Below are positions 34,710-43,863 of a DNA stretch of 64,000 bases, in pieces (positions within the stretch are counted from its first letter, which is position 1; every line of letters starts with the position of its first letter). The notes under the pieces are model-generated. The model was not told the DNA's origin and did not search any database. It was given only the letters and a program-made list of their open reading frames with translations. This DNA is from Bradyrhizobium ottawaense (GTDB lineage: Bacteria > Pseudomonadota > Alphaproteobacteria > Rhizobiales > Xanthobacteraceae), in contig NZ_LT629693.1 in the NCBI RefSeq assembly GCF_900099825.1, positions 2,418,001 through 2,482,000 of the forward strand. The letters are read 5' to 3'. A program made the translations under genes and the position numbers.

Positions 34710-34982
34710 ATGAGGATCGCTCTGGCACTGGTTGTTTTTACACTATCCGTACCCGCCATCGCGGAAGAGACGTCTTCCGACACCAAGCCGACCCGAATGC
34801 CCATCGTTTGCAGGAAATCGGCCGAACACGTCGCGGGTCTGAACAAGATCTGTCACTATAGCTGCGCGAAATCGGACGGTACCATGACGGTCCCGCCTTA
34901 TGAGGCTTGTCCGCAATGGACGCCGCGCTGGCGATTGAGTCGGACCGCCCATTCCGAATCGGCCGGAACATCGCGACAATAA
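34710..34982 (+). CDS. small exported cysteine-containing protein
   Basis: This 90-aa product starts at ATG 34710 with GAGGGAGAG upstream. A signal peptide (ALALVVFTLSVPAIAEE) precedes a mature part with four cysteines (PIVCRKS, KICHYSC, YEACPQW), likely two disulphides. Small exported proteins of this type are frequent in Bradyrhizobium-like genomes. No function is known. Confidence 0.65.
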   Translation: MRIALALVVFTLSVPAIAEETSSDTKPTRMPIVCRKSAEHVAGLNKICHYSCAKSDGTMTVPPYEACPQWTPRWRLSRTAHSESAGTSRQ

Positions 34983-35078
34983 TCCAAGGACCGCCTGACG
35001 TTGGTGTTCCACTGATTGCAAGACCAAATAGTTCGAGACGACCTGACCTCATTTTGAACCCGAGGCGGCTGGTAACCG

Positions 35079-36319
35079 ATGATTTCTCCCTACGACCTCG
35101 CCATGGCATCCCTGCTCGGATTGGGGACGACCTCCTCTGCCCTGCTCGGGGCCGCTATCGGTCTCTACGCTCCATTCTCGAAACGTCCGCTTGCCTGCCT
35201 GCTGGCATTTGCGGCGGGCTCGCTGATCTCCGCGCTGGCGATCGAACTTGCCTACGAAGGTGCGCTGGCCCTTCACCATCAGGGCTACAACGCCTGCGCC
35301 GCCTGGGTATTCGTCAGCGCGGGATTTGCTGCCGGCGCCATCATCTACTATTCGGCATCGCTGTTTCTTGAACAGAAGGGAGCGGCCGTACGCTACGTCA
35401 CCCAATTTCGTGAATATGCCCTGGCGCGCAAGAAGGCCGACGCGAGCGAGCGGATCAAACTGCTGGCGACCTGCGATCTGATGCGGCACTTGCCGGCCCA
35501 GCAAATCGAGCAAATCCTGCCGTGTATCGCCGATTGTCACCTGAAAGCCGGTGAAATTCTGTTCAACGCCGGAGACCCCGGTGATGCCCTTTACATCGTC
35601 GCGCGAGGGAAGGTGGATGTTCTGAGATCGCAGGGTGCTGGAACCAGCAGCGATGCGATCGCACAAGTCGGCGTGGGCCATGCGTTTGGAGAAATGTCTC
35701 TATTGAGCGGAGGCCCGCGCACCGCAACCATCCGCGCCGCCGAGGACACCGAGTTGATGAAAATCGGCAAGGACGATTTCGACCAGCTCGTTGCAGCCGA
35801 TCCTCAATTGGCCGAGGTCGCAAAGCACATCAGCCACCAGCGGGCGATCAGCAATCTCAGCGCAGGTGGAACCGATGCCGTGCTATGGGCAAAAGTCGCC
35901 AGCCGAAGCCTCGATCATCTCAATCGGCATGAGACCGGAAAGATGCTGACCGAGGCCGGTCACGGCGCCGGGATGGCGATTGTGTTCGGAAATATTCTGG
36001 ACACCATACCCGGCTGCCTCGTGATCGGGGCGAAATTTACCGCCTTCGGCAATCTGTCCCTGACGCTCATGCTGGGGATGTTTCTCGGCGGCATCCCGCC
36101 GGAATAGTCGCGGCAGCGGCCGGCAAGGCGTTCATCGGCAGCAGCGACGCGCTGACGGCCATATTTGCCCAGGCGCTGGCGGGCGGCGCCGCGCTGGCGC
36201 TGGTCGCCCACGGTATGATTCCGGTCGCCCTCGAAGAAGGCGGTTCGTTGGTGGTGCTGCCGACGGTCGCCGGTTTTCTGTTTGCACTGTATCTGGCTTT
36301 GGCCGAGTCGTTCGTTTGA
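35079..36319 (+). pseudogene. ZIP-like transporter with cyclic-nucleotide domain, frameshifted
   Basis: The first frame runs from ATG 35079 for 342 codons. It has N-terminal TM helices (LLGAAIGLYAPFSKR, LLAFAAGSLISALAIELAYE), a complete cyclic-nucleotide-binding domain (ILFNAGDPGDALYIVARGKV to FGEMSLLSGGPRTATIRA) and a TM region ending LGMFLGGIP, then PE and a stop at 36107. The lost sequence resumes in another frame: GIVAAAAGKAFIGSSDAL, GGAALALVAHGMIP, ending ALAESFV at 36319. The expected helix between GGIP and AGIVAAAAG is missing. The break is therefore a deletion that also shifts the frame, not a single base error. The ORF may still make a truncated protein. Confidence 0.75.
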
Positions 36320-36460
36320 CCATTGGAGCCCGGAAGGATGCGTCGTTCATTGGGATGAGAACGAGACATGCATTTGACGAGGACTTTTTCAGTGCTAGCC
36401 TTTTTCGAAAACATTTGATCCGGAGCAAGGTTCCACCGCGAGCATTGAGGGACGGAAACC

Positions 36461-37477
36461 ATGAACGTAGCTTCGCAAGCCGTCTTGACGACCGAGCCTA
36501 TCACTTCGGAAGGCGTCGTTGCGGCCGGTGTCTATGTCGATGGCCGGCGTGTCGCCAACATCGCCATCGAGGAAGCCGCAAGCTGGCGCAGCCAACCCGG
36601 CCATGTGGTCTGGATCGGGCTGCACGAGCCGGACATGGCGCTGCTCAGCAGCGTGCAGCAGCAATTCCAGTTGCACGATCTCGCCATCGAAGATGCGGAC
36701 CACGCCCACCAGCGGCCGAAGATCGAGCAATACGGCGACGCGCTGTTCATCGTGGCGCGCACCGCGCAGCTCGACGGCGACAGCATCGCATTCGGCGAAA
36801 CCCATCTGTTCGTTGGCGAGGGATATCTTGTCTCGGTCCGTCACGGTGCCTCGACGTCCTATACGCCGGTCCGGGAACGCTGCGAAAGCTGCCCGCGGGC
36901 GCTGGCCCGCGGTGAGGACTATATCCTCTACGCCATCCTCGATTTCATCGTCGATAACTACTCGCCTGTACTGGAAATCATCCAGGATGAAGTCGAAGCG
37001 ATGGAGGCGCAGGTGCTGGCGAGCGCGATGACCCGGGCGCAGATCGAGCGGCTTTATCTATTGCGACGCGATCTGTTGCGTCTGCGAAACGCTGTCGGAC
37101 CACTGGTGGAGGTCTGCCGCAGGCTTGAACACGACAATCTGCCGATGGTTCGGCCCACCATGCAGCCGCTGTTCCGCGATGTCACCGACCATGTACGCAC
37201 GGTTCAGGAGCAGATCGACTCGCTTCGCGAGGTGCTCGCCTTTGCTTTCGAGGCGAGTCTTCTGGTCGGACAGGTTCAGGAGACCGCGGTCTCCAAGAAG
37301 CTCGCCTCATGGCTTGCTATCATCGCTGTCCCAACGGCAATCGCCGGCATCTACGGCATGAATTTCAAAAACATGCCGGAACTGCAATGGGAGTACGGTT
37401 ACTTCGCTGTGATGGGCGTGATCCTGACCGCATGCGTAGGGCTGTTCTGGCGATTCCGCCGCGTGGGGTGGTTGTAA
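36461..37477 (+). CDS. CorA family Mg2+ transporter
   Basis: This 338-aa protein starts at ATG 36461. A large cytoplasmic alpha/beta N-domain is followed by a long stalk helix (VLEIIQDEVEAMEAQVLASA and on) and two C-terminal TM helices. The selectivity motif GMN stands in IAGIYGMNFKNMPE between them. The family forms pentamers moving Mg2+ or other divalent cations. It follows the broken ZIP gene, which also would have handled divalent cations, so the two may once have formed a metal locus. Confidence 0.9.
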   Translation: MNVASQAVLTTEPITSEGVVAAGVYVDGRRVANIAIEEAASWRSQPGHVVWIGLHEPDMALLSSVQQQFQLHDLAIEDADHAHQRPKIEQYGDALFIVARTAQLDGDSIAFGETHLFVGEGYLVSVRHGASTSYTPVRERCESCPRALARGEDYILYAILDFIVDNYSPVLEIIQDEVEAMEAQVLASAMTRAQIERLYLLRRDLLRLRNAVGPLVEVCRRLEHDNLPMVRPTMQPLFRDVTDHVRTVQEQIDSLREVLAFAFEASLLVGQVQETAVSKKLASWLAIIAVPTAIAGIYGMNFKNMPELQWEYGYFAVMGVILTACVGLFWRFRRVGWL

Positions 37478-37837
37478 GCGGCTCATTATCCCAAGACGCG
37501 CAAGGGCGCCGTCCGTTCCATAACCGTCATTCAGCGAATTGAGTCTTCGGAAAACATTCTAAAACCGTCGCTCCAATCTATCATTGGACGAACAATCCCG
37601 GCGCACAGGCGCCTGCCCTCCGAGTTGACGTTGAGATGCTTCGACCGTGCAGGCGAGGCAGCGATATCTCTTTCTTGCGGGGCACGGTGCCCAACAATCC
37701 AACCAACCACTACGTCGATCCCCGGGAATATATCATTTCTGTATTAACGAGGCACCCCATCAGGCTCGAATTCATATCCCCCGTGCGGCATCTCCCCCTG
37801 CGGGCGCGGGGGTTATGACAGAACAGGAAATAGAGCC
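37478..37837. other. intergenic, nothing recognised
   Basis: This 360-bp stretch between CorA and a small exported protein contains no convincing gene or palindrome. The last 50 bp include a weak AGGA-like site for the next gene. Confidence 0.35.
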
Positions 37838-38041
37838 ATGACGACGAAAAATCTCGCTTTAGCCGCATCGATCATGATGCTGGCTACGACCTCAGGACAG
37901 GCGCTTGCGGGCACGGCCGCACCGAAAGCACAATATTGGCGCGCAGCGACCGGCCGCTCAGACCATCACGCGCTACGCGCTTTCAACGCTATCGATTTGC
38001 CGATGGCGCCACAGACGCTGGAGCCCAATGCGCACCCTTAA
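37838..38041 (+). CDS. small exported hypothetical protein
   Basis: This 67-aa product starts at ATG 37838. A signal peptide (LALAASIMMLATTSGQALAG) precedes a mature peptide of about 43 residues (starting TAAPKAQYW) without cysteines. It is unrecognised. The signal peptide gives the main support. Confidence 0.5.
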   Translation: MTTKNLALAASIMMLATTSGQALAGTAAPKAQYWRAATGRSDHHALRAFNAIDLPMAPQTLEPNAHP

Positions 38042-38559
38042 CATGGCGGACCGAAATACAACGATTGATCGCACGACCTTGAACGGTTCGGGACGATTAC
38101 CTTGGTTGGACTGCCCTCGTCGGCAGCAACGAATCGGCTCCAGCTTGGGCGTGGAAGCTGGGGCCGAAGCTTAAAAGTGCCGGCGGGGGGACCGGCACGA
38201 TTCTGATGTAGGTTCGCAGTCCGCCGATCTCATTAAAATTCCGCGTGAAGGGTAGCCTGTTTCAGTTGGCGACCTCTGTTTTTATCGACCACTGTCAACC
38301 TGGATTTTGGGTGCTTCACGGGCCCTAGCGTTCAGTCATGCGATGACTATATCGCAGCCTTTTCGTCCATCTCGATTTTTTATGGCGTCTTTCGTATCTT
38401 GCAAACGCCGTCATCCGTGTCTGCTTTTCAAAAGCGAGCGGACTTCGCGACAGCGATCACTCAACGTTCGACAAACAGGCTCGGCTTGCGCGAGATGCCT
38501 GGCCGACACCACCGTCTAATTCCGCGCAGCTCCGGTAACTAGATCAGAATGGTGACGTC
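38042..38559. other. intergenic, nothing recognised
   Basis: This 518-bp gap has open frames below 90 codons without ribosome sites or family resemblance. No tRNA, repeat copy or clear terminator was found; function unknown. Confidence 0.35.
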
Positions 38560-39006
38560 ATGACTCCCTCTCGTGCCACTCCCGTAGGCGACCGCATCGT
38601 TGAACCGATGATTGCGCTTGCAGGTTGCTCCAAGCAGCACCGAATCGTCGTAGCGGGGTCCAAGGCCGTCGAGCTGATGTTGGAGCTGCATCGCCGCGGC
38701 TATGCTCGCACGGCAGCCACGGCAAACTGCGGCCATCCGGCCGGGCAATACGACGTAGCGCTGGTGGATTGGCGGCGGCGCACGTTCAAATCCCTCGAGA
38801 TCGCGCTTGACTGGCTGGTGGACTTCCTGAGCCCCTCCGCTGTGCTGGTGGTCTGGGTTGACCCCCAAAAGGCCACGGCCAACGACGCCCTTCGGCTCTC
38901 GCTGGAACGACGCGGCTTCGTCATTGAGGGGGGAACCGTCCACGACTGCGGCTGCGCCGTTTCGGCACGGCGACGCGAACTGAAACCGGTCCGCAAAGCC
39001 GCGTAG
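38560..39006 (+). CDS. hypothetical protein, paralogue of 31155 product
   Basis: This 148-aa product starts at ATG 38560. It begins with a helix (DRIVEPMIALAGCSKQHR), then a strand-helix IVVAGSKAVELMLELHRRGY, a strand YDVALVDW, and helix SLEIALDWLVDFLSP followed by AVLVVWVDP. This is the same fold order as the 147-aa protein at 31155. A Rossmann-like alpha/beta fold is inferred. Residues for catalysis or ligand binding cannot be picked out. Confidence 0.65.
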   Translation: MTPSRATPVGDRIVEPMIALAGCSKQHRIVVAGSKAVELMLELHRRGYARTAATANCGHPAGQYDVALVDWRRRTFKSLEIALDWLVDFLSPSAVLVVWVDPQKATANDALRLSLERRGFVIEGGTVHDCGCAVSARRRELKPVRKAA

Positions 39007-39075
39007 CCTAACGTCATCCTTCTGCCGGCGCACAAGTGGCCTGACCGCCCGTGCCATCGCGAAAACGTGGTAGGC

Positions 39076-40476
39076 ATGAGCCAGACTCAGCAAGGAATCG
39101 GCAAAAGCCGCGTCATGGAAACTAAACCGCCCGTTCCGCGCGCGATTCTCGTCGGCGTCCAGCTTCCGGGCGTGGACGACGTCGCCCATTCCGCGAGCAT
39201 CGAAGAGTTGGGCCGCCTGGTGATGACGCTCGGTTACGAGGTCGTCGGAACATTGTCGCAGAAGCGAGACGAGATCGATGGCGGGACGGTGCTCGGCAAG
39301 GGGCGGCTTGAGGAACTCGCGGCGATTACCGGCGGGACGGGCGTCGTCGGCTCGATGGCATTACCCCGGAAGTCAAAGGCGCGCGAGCGCTTTGAAGACG
39401 TCGACGAGAAAAAGTCGAACGCCGTGCAGATCGAGCCTGATCCGAAGGCGCCGCCTAAGCCGGAGTTCGTGATCGTCGATCATGACATCTCGCCGAGCCA
39501 GGCGCGCAACCTCGAGCGTGCGACCGGCGCGCAAGTACTCGATCGAACCGGAGTGATCGTGGAGATCTTCCATCGTCATGCACATAGCCGCGAGGCGAAG
39601 TTGCAGGTTGAGATGGCGCGGTTGAAGTACATCGCGCCACGCCTGCGGGAATCGTCGGCGGGCGGCGAGCGGCAGCAGGGCTACGGCGCGGGCGAGTCCG
39701 ATCTCGAACTGGATCGACGCAAGATCCGCGATCGCCTCGCGGAGCTGAAGGAGCAGTTGGAGGATATCCAGCGGGACAACGACGAGCGCCGTTCCGCTCG
39801 TCGCGATCAGCTCCGGGTCGCACTGGTCGGGTACACGAACGCAGGCAAGTCATCGCTCATGCGAGCGCTGACGGGTAGCGAGGTACTGGTCGCGGACAAG
39901 CTGTTCGCGACGCTTGACACGACGGTGCGCGCTCTGCAGCCCGCGGCAAAGCCGCGCGTGCTCATTTCCGACACGGTCGGGTTCATTAAGAAACTGCCGC
40001 ACGATCTCGTTGCATCATTCCGATCCACGCTCGCCGAAGCGCTCGAAGCGTCGCTCCTCCTGTTCGTCGTTGATGCGTCCGATCCCACGCACGAATCGCA
40101 GCTGGAGGTGAGCCGGAACGTGCTGCGCGAGATCGGCGCGGACGTCGTCCCGTCGTGCCTGCTCCTCAACAAGATCGATCACGTGAGCGAGGCGGATCGT
40201 GCCGCCCTCCGCGCAGAGCACCCCGACGCAATCCTCCTCTCCGCGAAGTCATCCGGGGACGTGGCCGCGCTTCGCGAGACGATTGTCGCGTTTTTTGAGG
40301 CTGCAATGGTGGAGGACCAATTGGTGTTGCCGTATGCGAAGCAGGGGCTGCTCAGCGATGTGTACGAGAACGCGCGCGTGCTCTCCGAGGAGTACGACGT
40401 CACGGGCCGGATCATGCAGGTGCGCGGTTTGCCCGGCGCGATCGCCCGCCTGCGAAGAGCCCTCGCCGCGTCGTGA
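39076..40476 (+). CDS. hflX: GTPase HflX
   Basis: The 466-aa product starts at ATG 39076; GTG 39067 is an alternative, both with weak ribosome sites. The N-terminal HflX domain (SIEELGRLVMTLGYEVVGTL, GKGRLEELA) is followed by a coiled linker and the Obg-type GTPase domain: G1 GYTNAGKSSL, G2 region with TLDTTVRAL, G3 DTVGFI, G4 NKID and a C-terminal SAKSSGD. HflX splits stalled or 100S ribosomes and can act as an RNA helicase. The insert PRKSKARERFEDVDEKK between the N-domain and the linker recalls HflX forms of deltaproteobacteria and related lineages rather than the standard alphaproteobacterial copy near hfq. Transfer is possible. Confidence 0.88.
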   Translation: MSQTQQGIGKSRVMETKPPVPRAILVGVQLPGVDDVAHSASIEELGRLVMTLGYEVVGTLSQKRDEIDGGTVLGKGRLEELAAITGGTGVVGSMALPRKSKARERFEDVDEKKSNAVQIEPDPKAPPKPEFVIVDHDISPSQARNLERATGAQVLDRTGVIVEIFHRHAHSREAKLQVEMARLKYIAPRLRESSAGGERQQGYGAGESDLELDRRKIRDRLAELKEQLEDIQRDNDERRSARRDQLRVALVGYTNAGKSSLMRALTGSEVLVADKLFATLDTTVRALQPAAKPRVLISDTVGFIKKLPHDLVASFRSTLAEALEASLLLFVVDASDPTHESQLEVSRNVLREIGADVVPSCLLLNKIDHVSEADRAALRAEHPDAILLSAKSSGDVAALRETIVAFFEAAMVEDQLVLPYAKQGLLSDVYENARVLSEEYDVTGRIMQVRGLPGAIARLRRALAAS

Positions 40477-40531
40477 GTTCGAGGCCGATCGGTTGGCTAC
40501 AAATGTGGGTTTTAGGCAAAAGTCGCCGGTG

Positions 40532-41554
40532 CTAAGTTGACGCAACGACGCAGGCGGTAGGCGCAGCGGCCCGCCGGCTGCGCGCCACGAGCAGGAGATG
40601 GGTGGCGCGATCCATGAATTCCTGGCGTGAGGCATGCGCCTCCTCAAGCCGCTCCAGTTCAACGGCAAGCTGGCCATCGCCTGGCGGAGAGACGGGATTC
40701 CACCGGGAATCCGGCATGAATCGACTGTGAAAGAGGTCGATGCCGCGCAAATCCTCGATGTCGAAACAGCCCGCGAAATAGTTTCGCAATTCGGCCGCTG
40801 TAAACTGGTGAAAGCTAAATGCAATATGTCGGCCATCGCTGAGGTCGATCTCGCATCGGTTCCGGACGTGATCTTGTTTCAATCGGCAGACTTTCTCGAT
40901 CGAGTCCACAAAGGCCGTCGGAGTGCTACCAATCGGACGGACCGTCGTTATGCAATATCCCGACGTGACGCGTGCCATCTCCTTGGAGATTTCCGGCAAG
41001 CATGCAACGGGCAGATGGCTGAGCGCGCTGTACAGGCAAAGAGTCAGATCGACGGAGGCGTCGAGTTCCGGCAACCGGTCCGCAAGGTCTGCGACGTCGA
41101 ACGTGAGATTCACTCCAGGAAGGCTGGAAGGATTTCCGGCGGCCAACCGCGCCCATTGTATTTGCGCTTCTGCGATGTCGAATCCACGCGCGGTAATGCT
41201 GCTGAATCCGAGCGCATGTGCGCGTATGACCAGTCGGCGCAGCCATGTACCGGGTCCGCAACCCGCATCGAGGAGCCTGATCGAGCTTGCACCGGAAGCC
41301 CGCAGGTCGGTTAGTTTCTTCTCCAATACGGCCCAGACGCAGCGATCCGCGTAAGCGTGCATTCCGTCAAAGGCAAATGGCTGCGACGGATCGCCATCGG
41401 CATAAGAGACATAATCGTCACCAGCCCGGTTGTAGATATCAGCAACGTCATCCGTTGTCTCGTTATCAACTGCGAGGATAGAATGCCCAACTGTATGTGA
41501 GATGGGCAAATTTGACGCCCATTTCCGCGCGGGAATTGAATCGTGGTCAAACAT
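40532..41554 (-). CDS. class I SAM-dependent methyltransferase
   Basis: The start is ATG 41554 (AGG about 7 bases upstream; GTG 41572 is an alternative), giving 340 aa. The SAM-binding motif I is LLDAGCGPGTWL, followed by ARGFDIAEAQIQWAR (motif II) and SVDLTLCLYSALSHL (motif III/IV). The N-terminal TDDVADIYNRAGDDYVSYAD fits methyltransferases acting on small molecules. The substrate is unknown. It is convergent with hflX, the stops being 56 bp apart. Confidence 0.85.
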   Translation of the reverse strand: MFDHDSIPARKWASNLPISHTVGHSILAVDNETTDDVADIYNRAGDDYVSYADGDPSQPFAFDGMHAYADRCVWAVLEKKLTDLRASGASSIRLLDAGCGPGTWLRRLVIRAHALGFSSITARGFDIAEAQIQWARLAAGNPSSLPGVNLTFDVADLADRLPELDASVDLTLCLYSALSHLPVACLPEISKEMARVTSGYCITTVRPIGSTPTAFVDSIEKVCRLKQDHVRNRCEIDLSDGRHIAFSFHQFTAAELRNYFAGCFDIEDLRGIDLFHSRFMPDSRWNPVSPPGDGQLAVELERLEEAHASRQEFMDRATHLLLVARSRRAAAPTACVVAST

Positions 41555-41705
41555 GTGAGGCCTGCCAGACACGAGGTATCTTAAGTTTCCATTTTTGCGG
41601 CTGATAAGGCTTAAGAGCCGGCCGACGCGCAGAAGATGGGCCCGGGGCTATATGAAGTCGAGACTGATTGCTGTTGCCGTTCATAAGCGCGCCATATGCA
41701 GCAAT

Positions 41706-41719
41706 GACCGCTTTGCGCG
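41706..41719 (+). repeat. short dispersed repeat, third (partial) copy
   Basis: TGACCGCTTTGCGC shares GACNGCCGCTTTGCGC-like sequence with the 18-mers at 3269 and 12092. It lies in the 290-bp gap between two convergent or same-strand genes, where nothing else was recognised. Confidence 0.4.
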
Positions 41720-41843
41720 CCACAACCAGACGTTCCCTTAGAGTCGATTTTTGACCGTTTCGGAAATCGCGGTGGACATGCCTTTTCGCCTTTATTGGCT
41801 TATCTGGGAGGCCCTTAGTAGTTTCTCATAGCGTTGGTGTCCG

Positions 41844-42818
41844 CTACTCTTGCACAGGCCGGGTCGCCGTCGTCCTCACGCCGCCCGTCGGCCCGATAGC
41901 TTCAGCCGTCTTGGTTGATTTCGCCGGCTGGGGATTTGTCTCGGTCGCAACCGCACTGCTTACGAAGCCATCCTGCACCGGTTTCTGCGTCAGCTCGACC
42001 ACCGCTGCGTTCGGGCTGCCCGGCTCAGCAACCATATCGGTGGTGACAAGATTGGTCAGTCGCAATTCCTCCTGAGACAGTTCATGCAGATCTTCCCACG
42101 GCGGCACGTTCAGCGACAGCGATAACAGATCACCCGCGCCGCCCATGTCGAAGGTGTATTTGGCGAGACGCCCGATATCACGTTCCACAATCATCAGATC
42201 ATCCGCGCTGTAGGTCGCGGCCTTGGCGTCGTCGGCGCGGTCGCCCATCCAGATCTGATGAACGCGGACATGCGCCGCCGGCGGCACGTAGCGGGTCTTG
42301 CCGGACAACAGCAGGAACACGCACATCGACTCGCAATAGGCTTCCGGGTTGACGTGCGTGCGTTCGCCCTGTGCGGTCTGAGTCCGCACCGTGGTGCCGA
42401 CGGTGGTCAGTGCCCCGAGATTGCGCCAGCGCCGTCCGAGCGCGATCGAGTCGTTGACCGAACCGCCGCTGGAGTCCAGCACGATGGTCGCGCCACCGAG
42501 CTGTCGGCCGCGTGCGAATTCATCGAAGTCCCTTGGACTATCGGCGGTCACGATGCCGATCGCGCTGATCCAGCCCCGGCAATTCGGCTGGCAAGCGACC
42601 CAGCTAAACTTCATCGGCAATTTGCGTTCTTCGAGGCCGATGCGAGCATGCGCCGAACCGCACAGCAGAGGCATCAGGCCGGGCAACGCAATGTAAAGGG
42701 CGGCGGCGCCGAACAGCATCCAACCTCGCGTTGCCGCCCAATGAGCGCGAACAGAGGCTAGGTCGGTGATGCGGGCTGAGAGCGAGACTGCAAACAGGAA
42801 CATCCGCATTATGAGCAT
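41844..42818 (-). CDS. periplasmic ClpP/crotonase-like protein
   Basis: This 324-aa product has an N-terminal membrane/signal segment (MLFGAAALYIALPGLMPLL), placing the rest in the periplasm. GATIVLDSSGGSVNDSIALG resembles the ClpP/SppA oxyanion region, AYCESMCVFLLLSGKTRYVP the nucleophile helix (Ser in ESMC), and HVRVHQIW the histidine site. Together these suggest a serine-protease-like fold of the COG3904 type. Two cysteines surround the putative Ser (CESMC). The C-terminal third is Pro/Thr-rich and likely flexible. Activity unproven. Confidence 0.7.
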   Translation of the reverse strand: MLIMRMFLFAVSLSARITDLASVRAHWAATRGWMLFGAAALYIALPGLMPLLCGSAHARIGLEERKLPMKFSWVACQPNCRGWISAIGIVTADSPRDFDEFARGRQLGGATIVLDSSGGSVNDSIALGRRWRNLGALTTVGTTVRTQTAQGERTHVNPEAYCESMCVFLLLSGKTRYVPPAAHVRVHQIWMGDRADDAKAATYSADDLMIVERDIGRLAKYTFDMGGAGDLLSLSLNVPPWEDLHELSQEELRLTNLVTTDMVAEPGSPNAAVVELTQKPVQDGFVSSAVATETNPQPAKSTKTAEAIGPTGGVRTTATRPVQE

Positions 42819-42838
42819 GATTCCGCAACCTTCACCGG

Positions 42839-43111
42839 CTATCGGGCGCGGTTACCCGAGTCGCGAGGGCGCACATACACTGGCGACAGTTCGCGCTGTC
42901 CGCCCGGCCGTACGGCTTCGGACTCGAACCTTAACCTGGGCTGATGCTTGGCGCGCCATTTCGGGCCCGGGCCACGCATGTAGTGCAGCTCGGGCCGGTA
43001 GCTGTCGCGCACGTCCATGATCAGGTTGTGAACGACGCTGGCGAAGTCGGAGGCTGACTCAGCCGTCTTGCGAGCAACCCCTGACAATGCGGTTGCATCT
43101 ATGATTCTCAT
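42839..43111 (-). CDS. small protein with YMRGPGPKWR motif
   Basis: This 90-aa product starts at ATG 43111 with AGGAGGAG 7 bases upstream. The N-terminal helix MRIIDATALSGVARKTAESA is followed by YRPELHYMRGPGPKWRAKHQ, shared with the protein at 33350-33547, and a polar tail. It lies just upstream of the ClpP-like gene on the same strand (20 bp gap), a likely operon. Unknown function. Confidence 0.65.
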   Translation of the reverse strand: MRIIDATALSGVARKTAESASDFASVVHNLIMDVRDSYRPELHYMRGPGPKWRAKHQPRLRFESEAVRPGGQRELSPVYVRPRDSGNRAR

Positions 43112-43749
43112 CGGTGAACTCCTCCTGTTGTCTCGCCGCTCGCCACATCGGCGGTTACGCCCCAAGCCTAATCACAGAGAGATGGACCGGACCATTGCAC
43201 GGAGGTTTGATCTGCACGTTACATTTGGTTGAGAAGGACATACCTAGGTTTAGGTGGGCCTGCATTCAGTACATCACCACCGAGGTGACAGAATGCGTAG
43301 GCACCCGGTTCCTAGATCGCAGCCTGTGCCAAAACGGGCATTTGACTGCCTATCGTTAGGAGCGCTCGCGTTCCAAGATTTCTCTGCATAGGCATTCGTG
43401 ATCCTCCTCTAACTATTTCCAGAATAGCGATCTCTTCCAAACAGTCTTGATCATTCATGCGATGTCTTTGTTGAAAGTGCGCCGTTTCGCTCCGCACTTT
43501 CTGATGTCAAAGCCAAAGTTTCGGAATCCCTGCACGGTGAGGTCACCAAACAAACGACATAACGCCGGGCTGCGTAGTCGTGCAGAAGGGCGGTCATTCG
43601 CCATCGGAGCACTATCGTTATACGGGGACGCGCTGCAATCGCGTTTGAGCGCTCCAATTGAGACTGGTTCGCTGTGGCCTCAATGAGTCATCCATTTCCT
43701 GGCTGGGGTCGAACGAGATTAATTCTTGTGAATGAGACGCTCGCCGCTC
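43112..43749. other. intergenic, nothing recognised
   Basis: This 638-bp gap lies before the defence graveyard. Short open frames on both strands lack ribosome sites and similarity. AT content is slightly higher than the neighbours. It may mark the left edge of the foreign segment. Confidence 0.35.
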
Positions 43750-43863
43750 TCAAGACCACTGATAGCCTTCCCAGACAGCGGCAAGCCCTTCGTCAAAGCT
43801 CGTGAAAGGATGACCGGACCTCGCGTTGATGAGCCCTTGGAAGCGCGAGAACGCCTCAAGGAA
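43750..43863 (-). pseudogene. C-terminal fragment of unknown protein
   Basis: A minus-strand frame ending TGA at 43750 reads FLEAFSRFQGLINARSGHPF then TSFDEGLAAVWEGYQWS. It looks like a real protein tail by its composition and smooth codon use, but begins abruptly where the DUF2235 frame ends. It therefore appears to be the 3' piece of a different gene joined to the truncated hydrolase. Family not identified. Confidence 0.45.
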
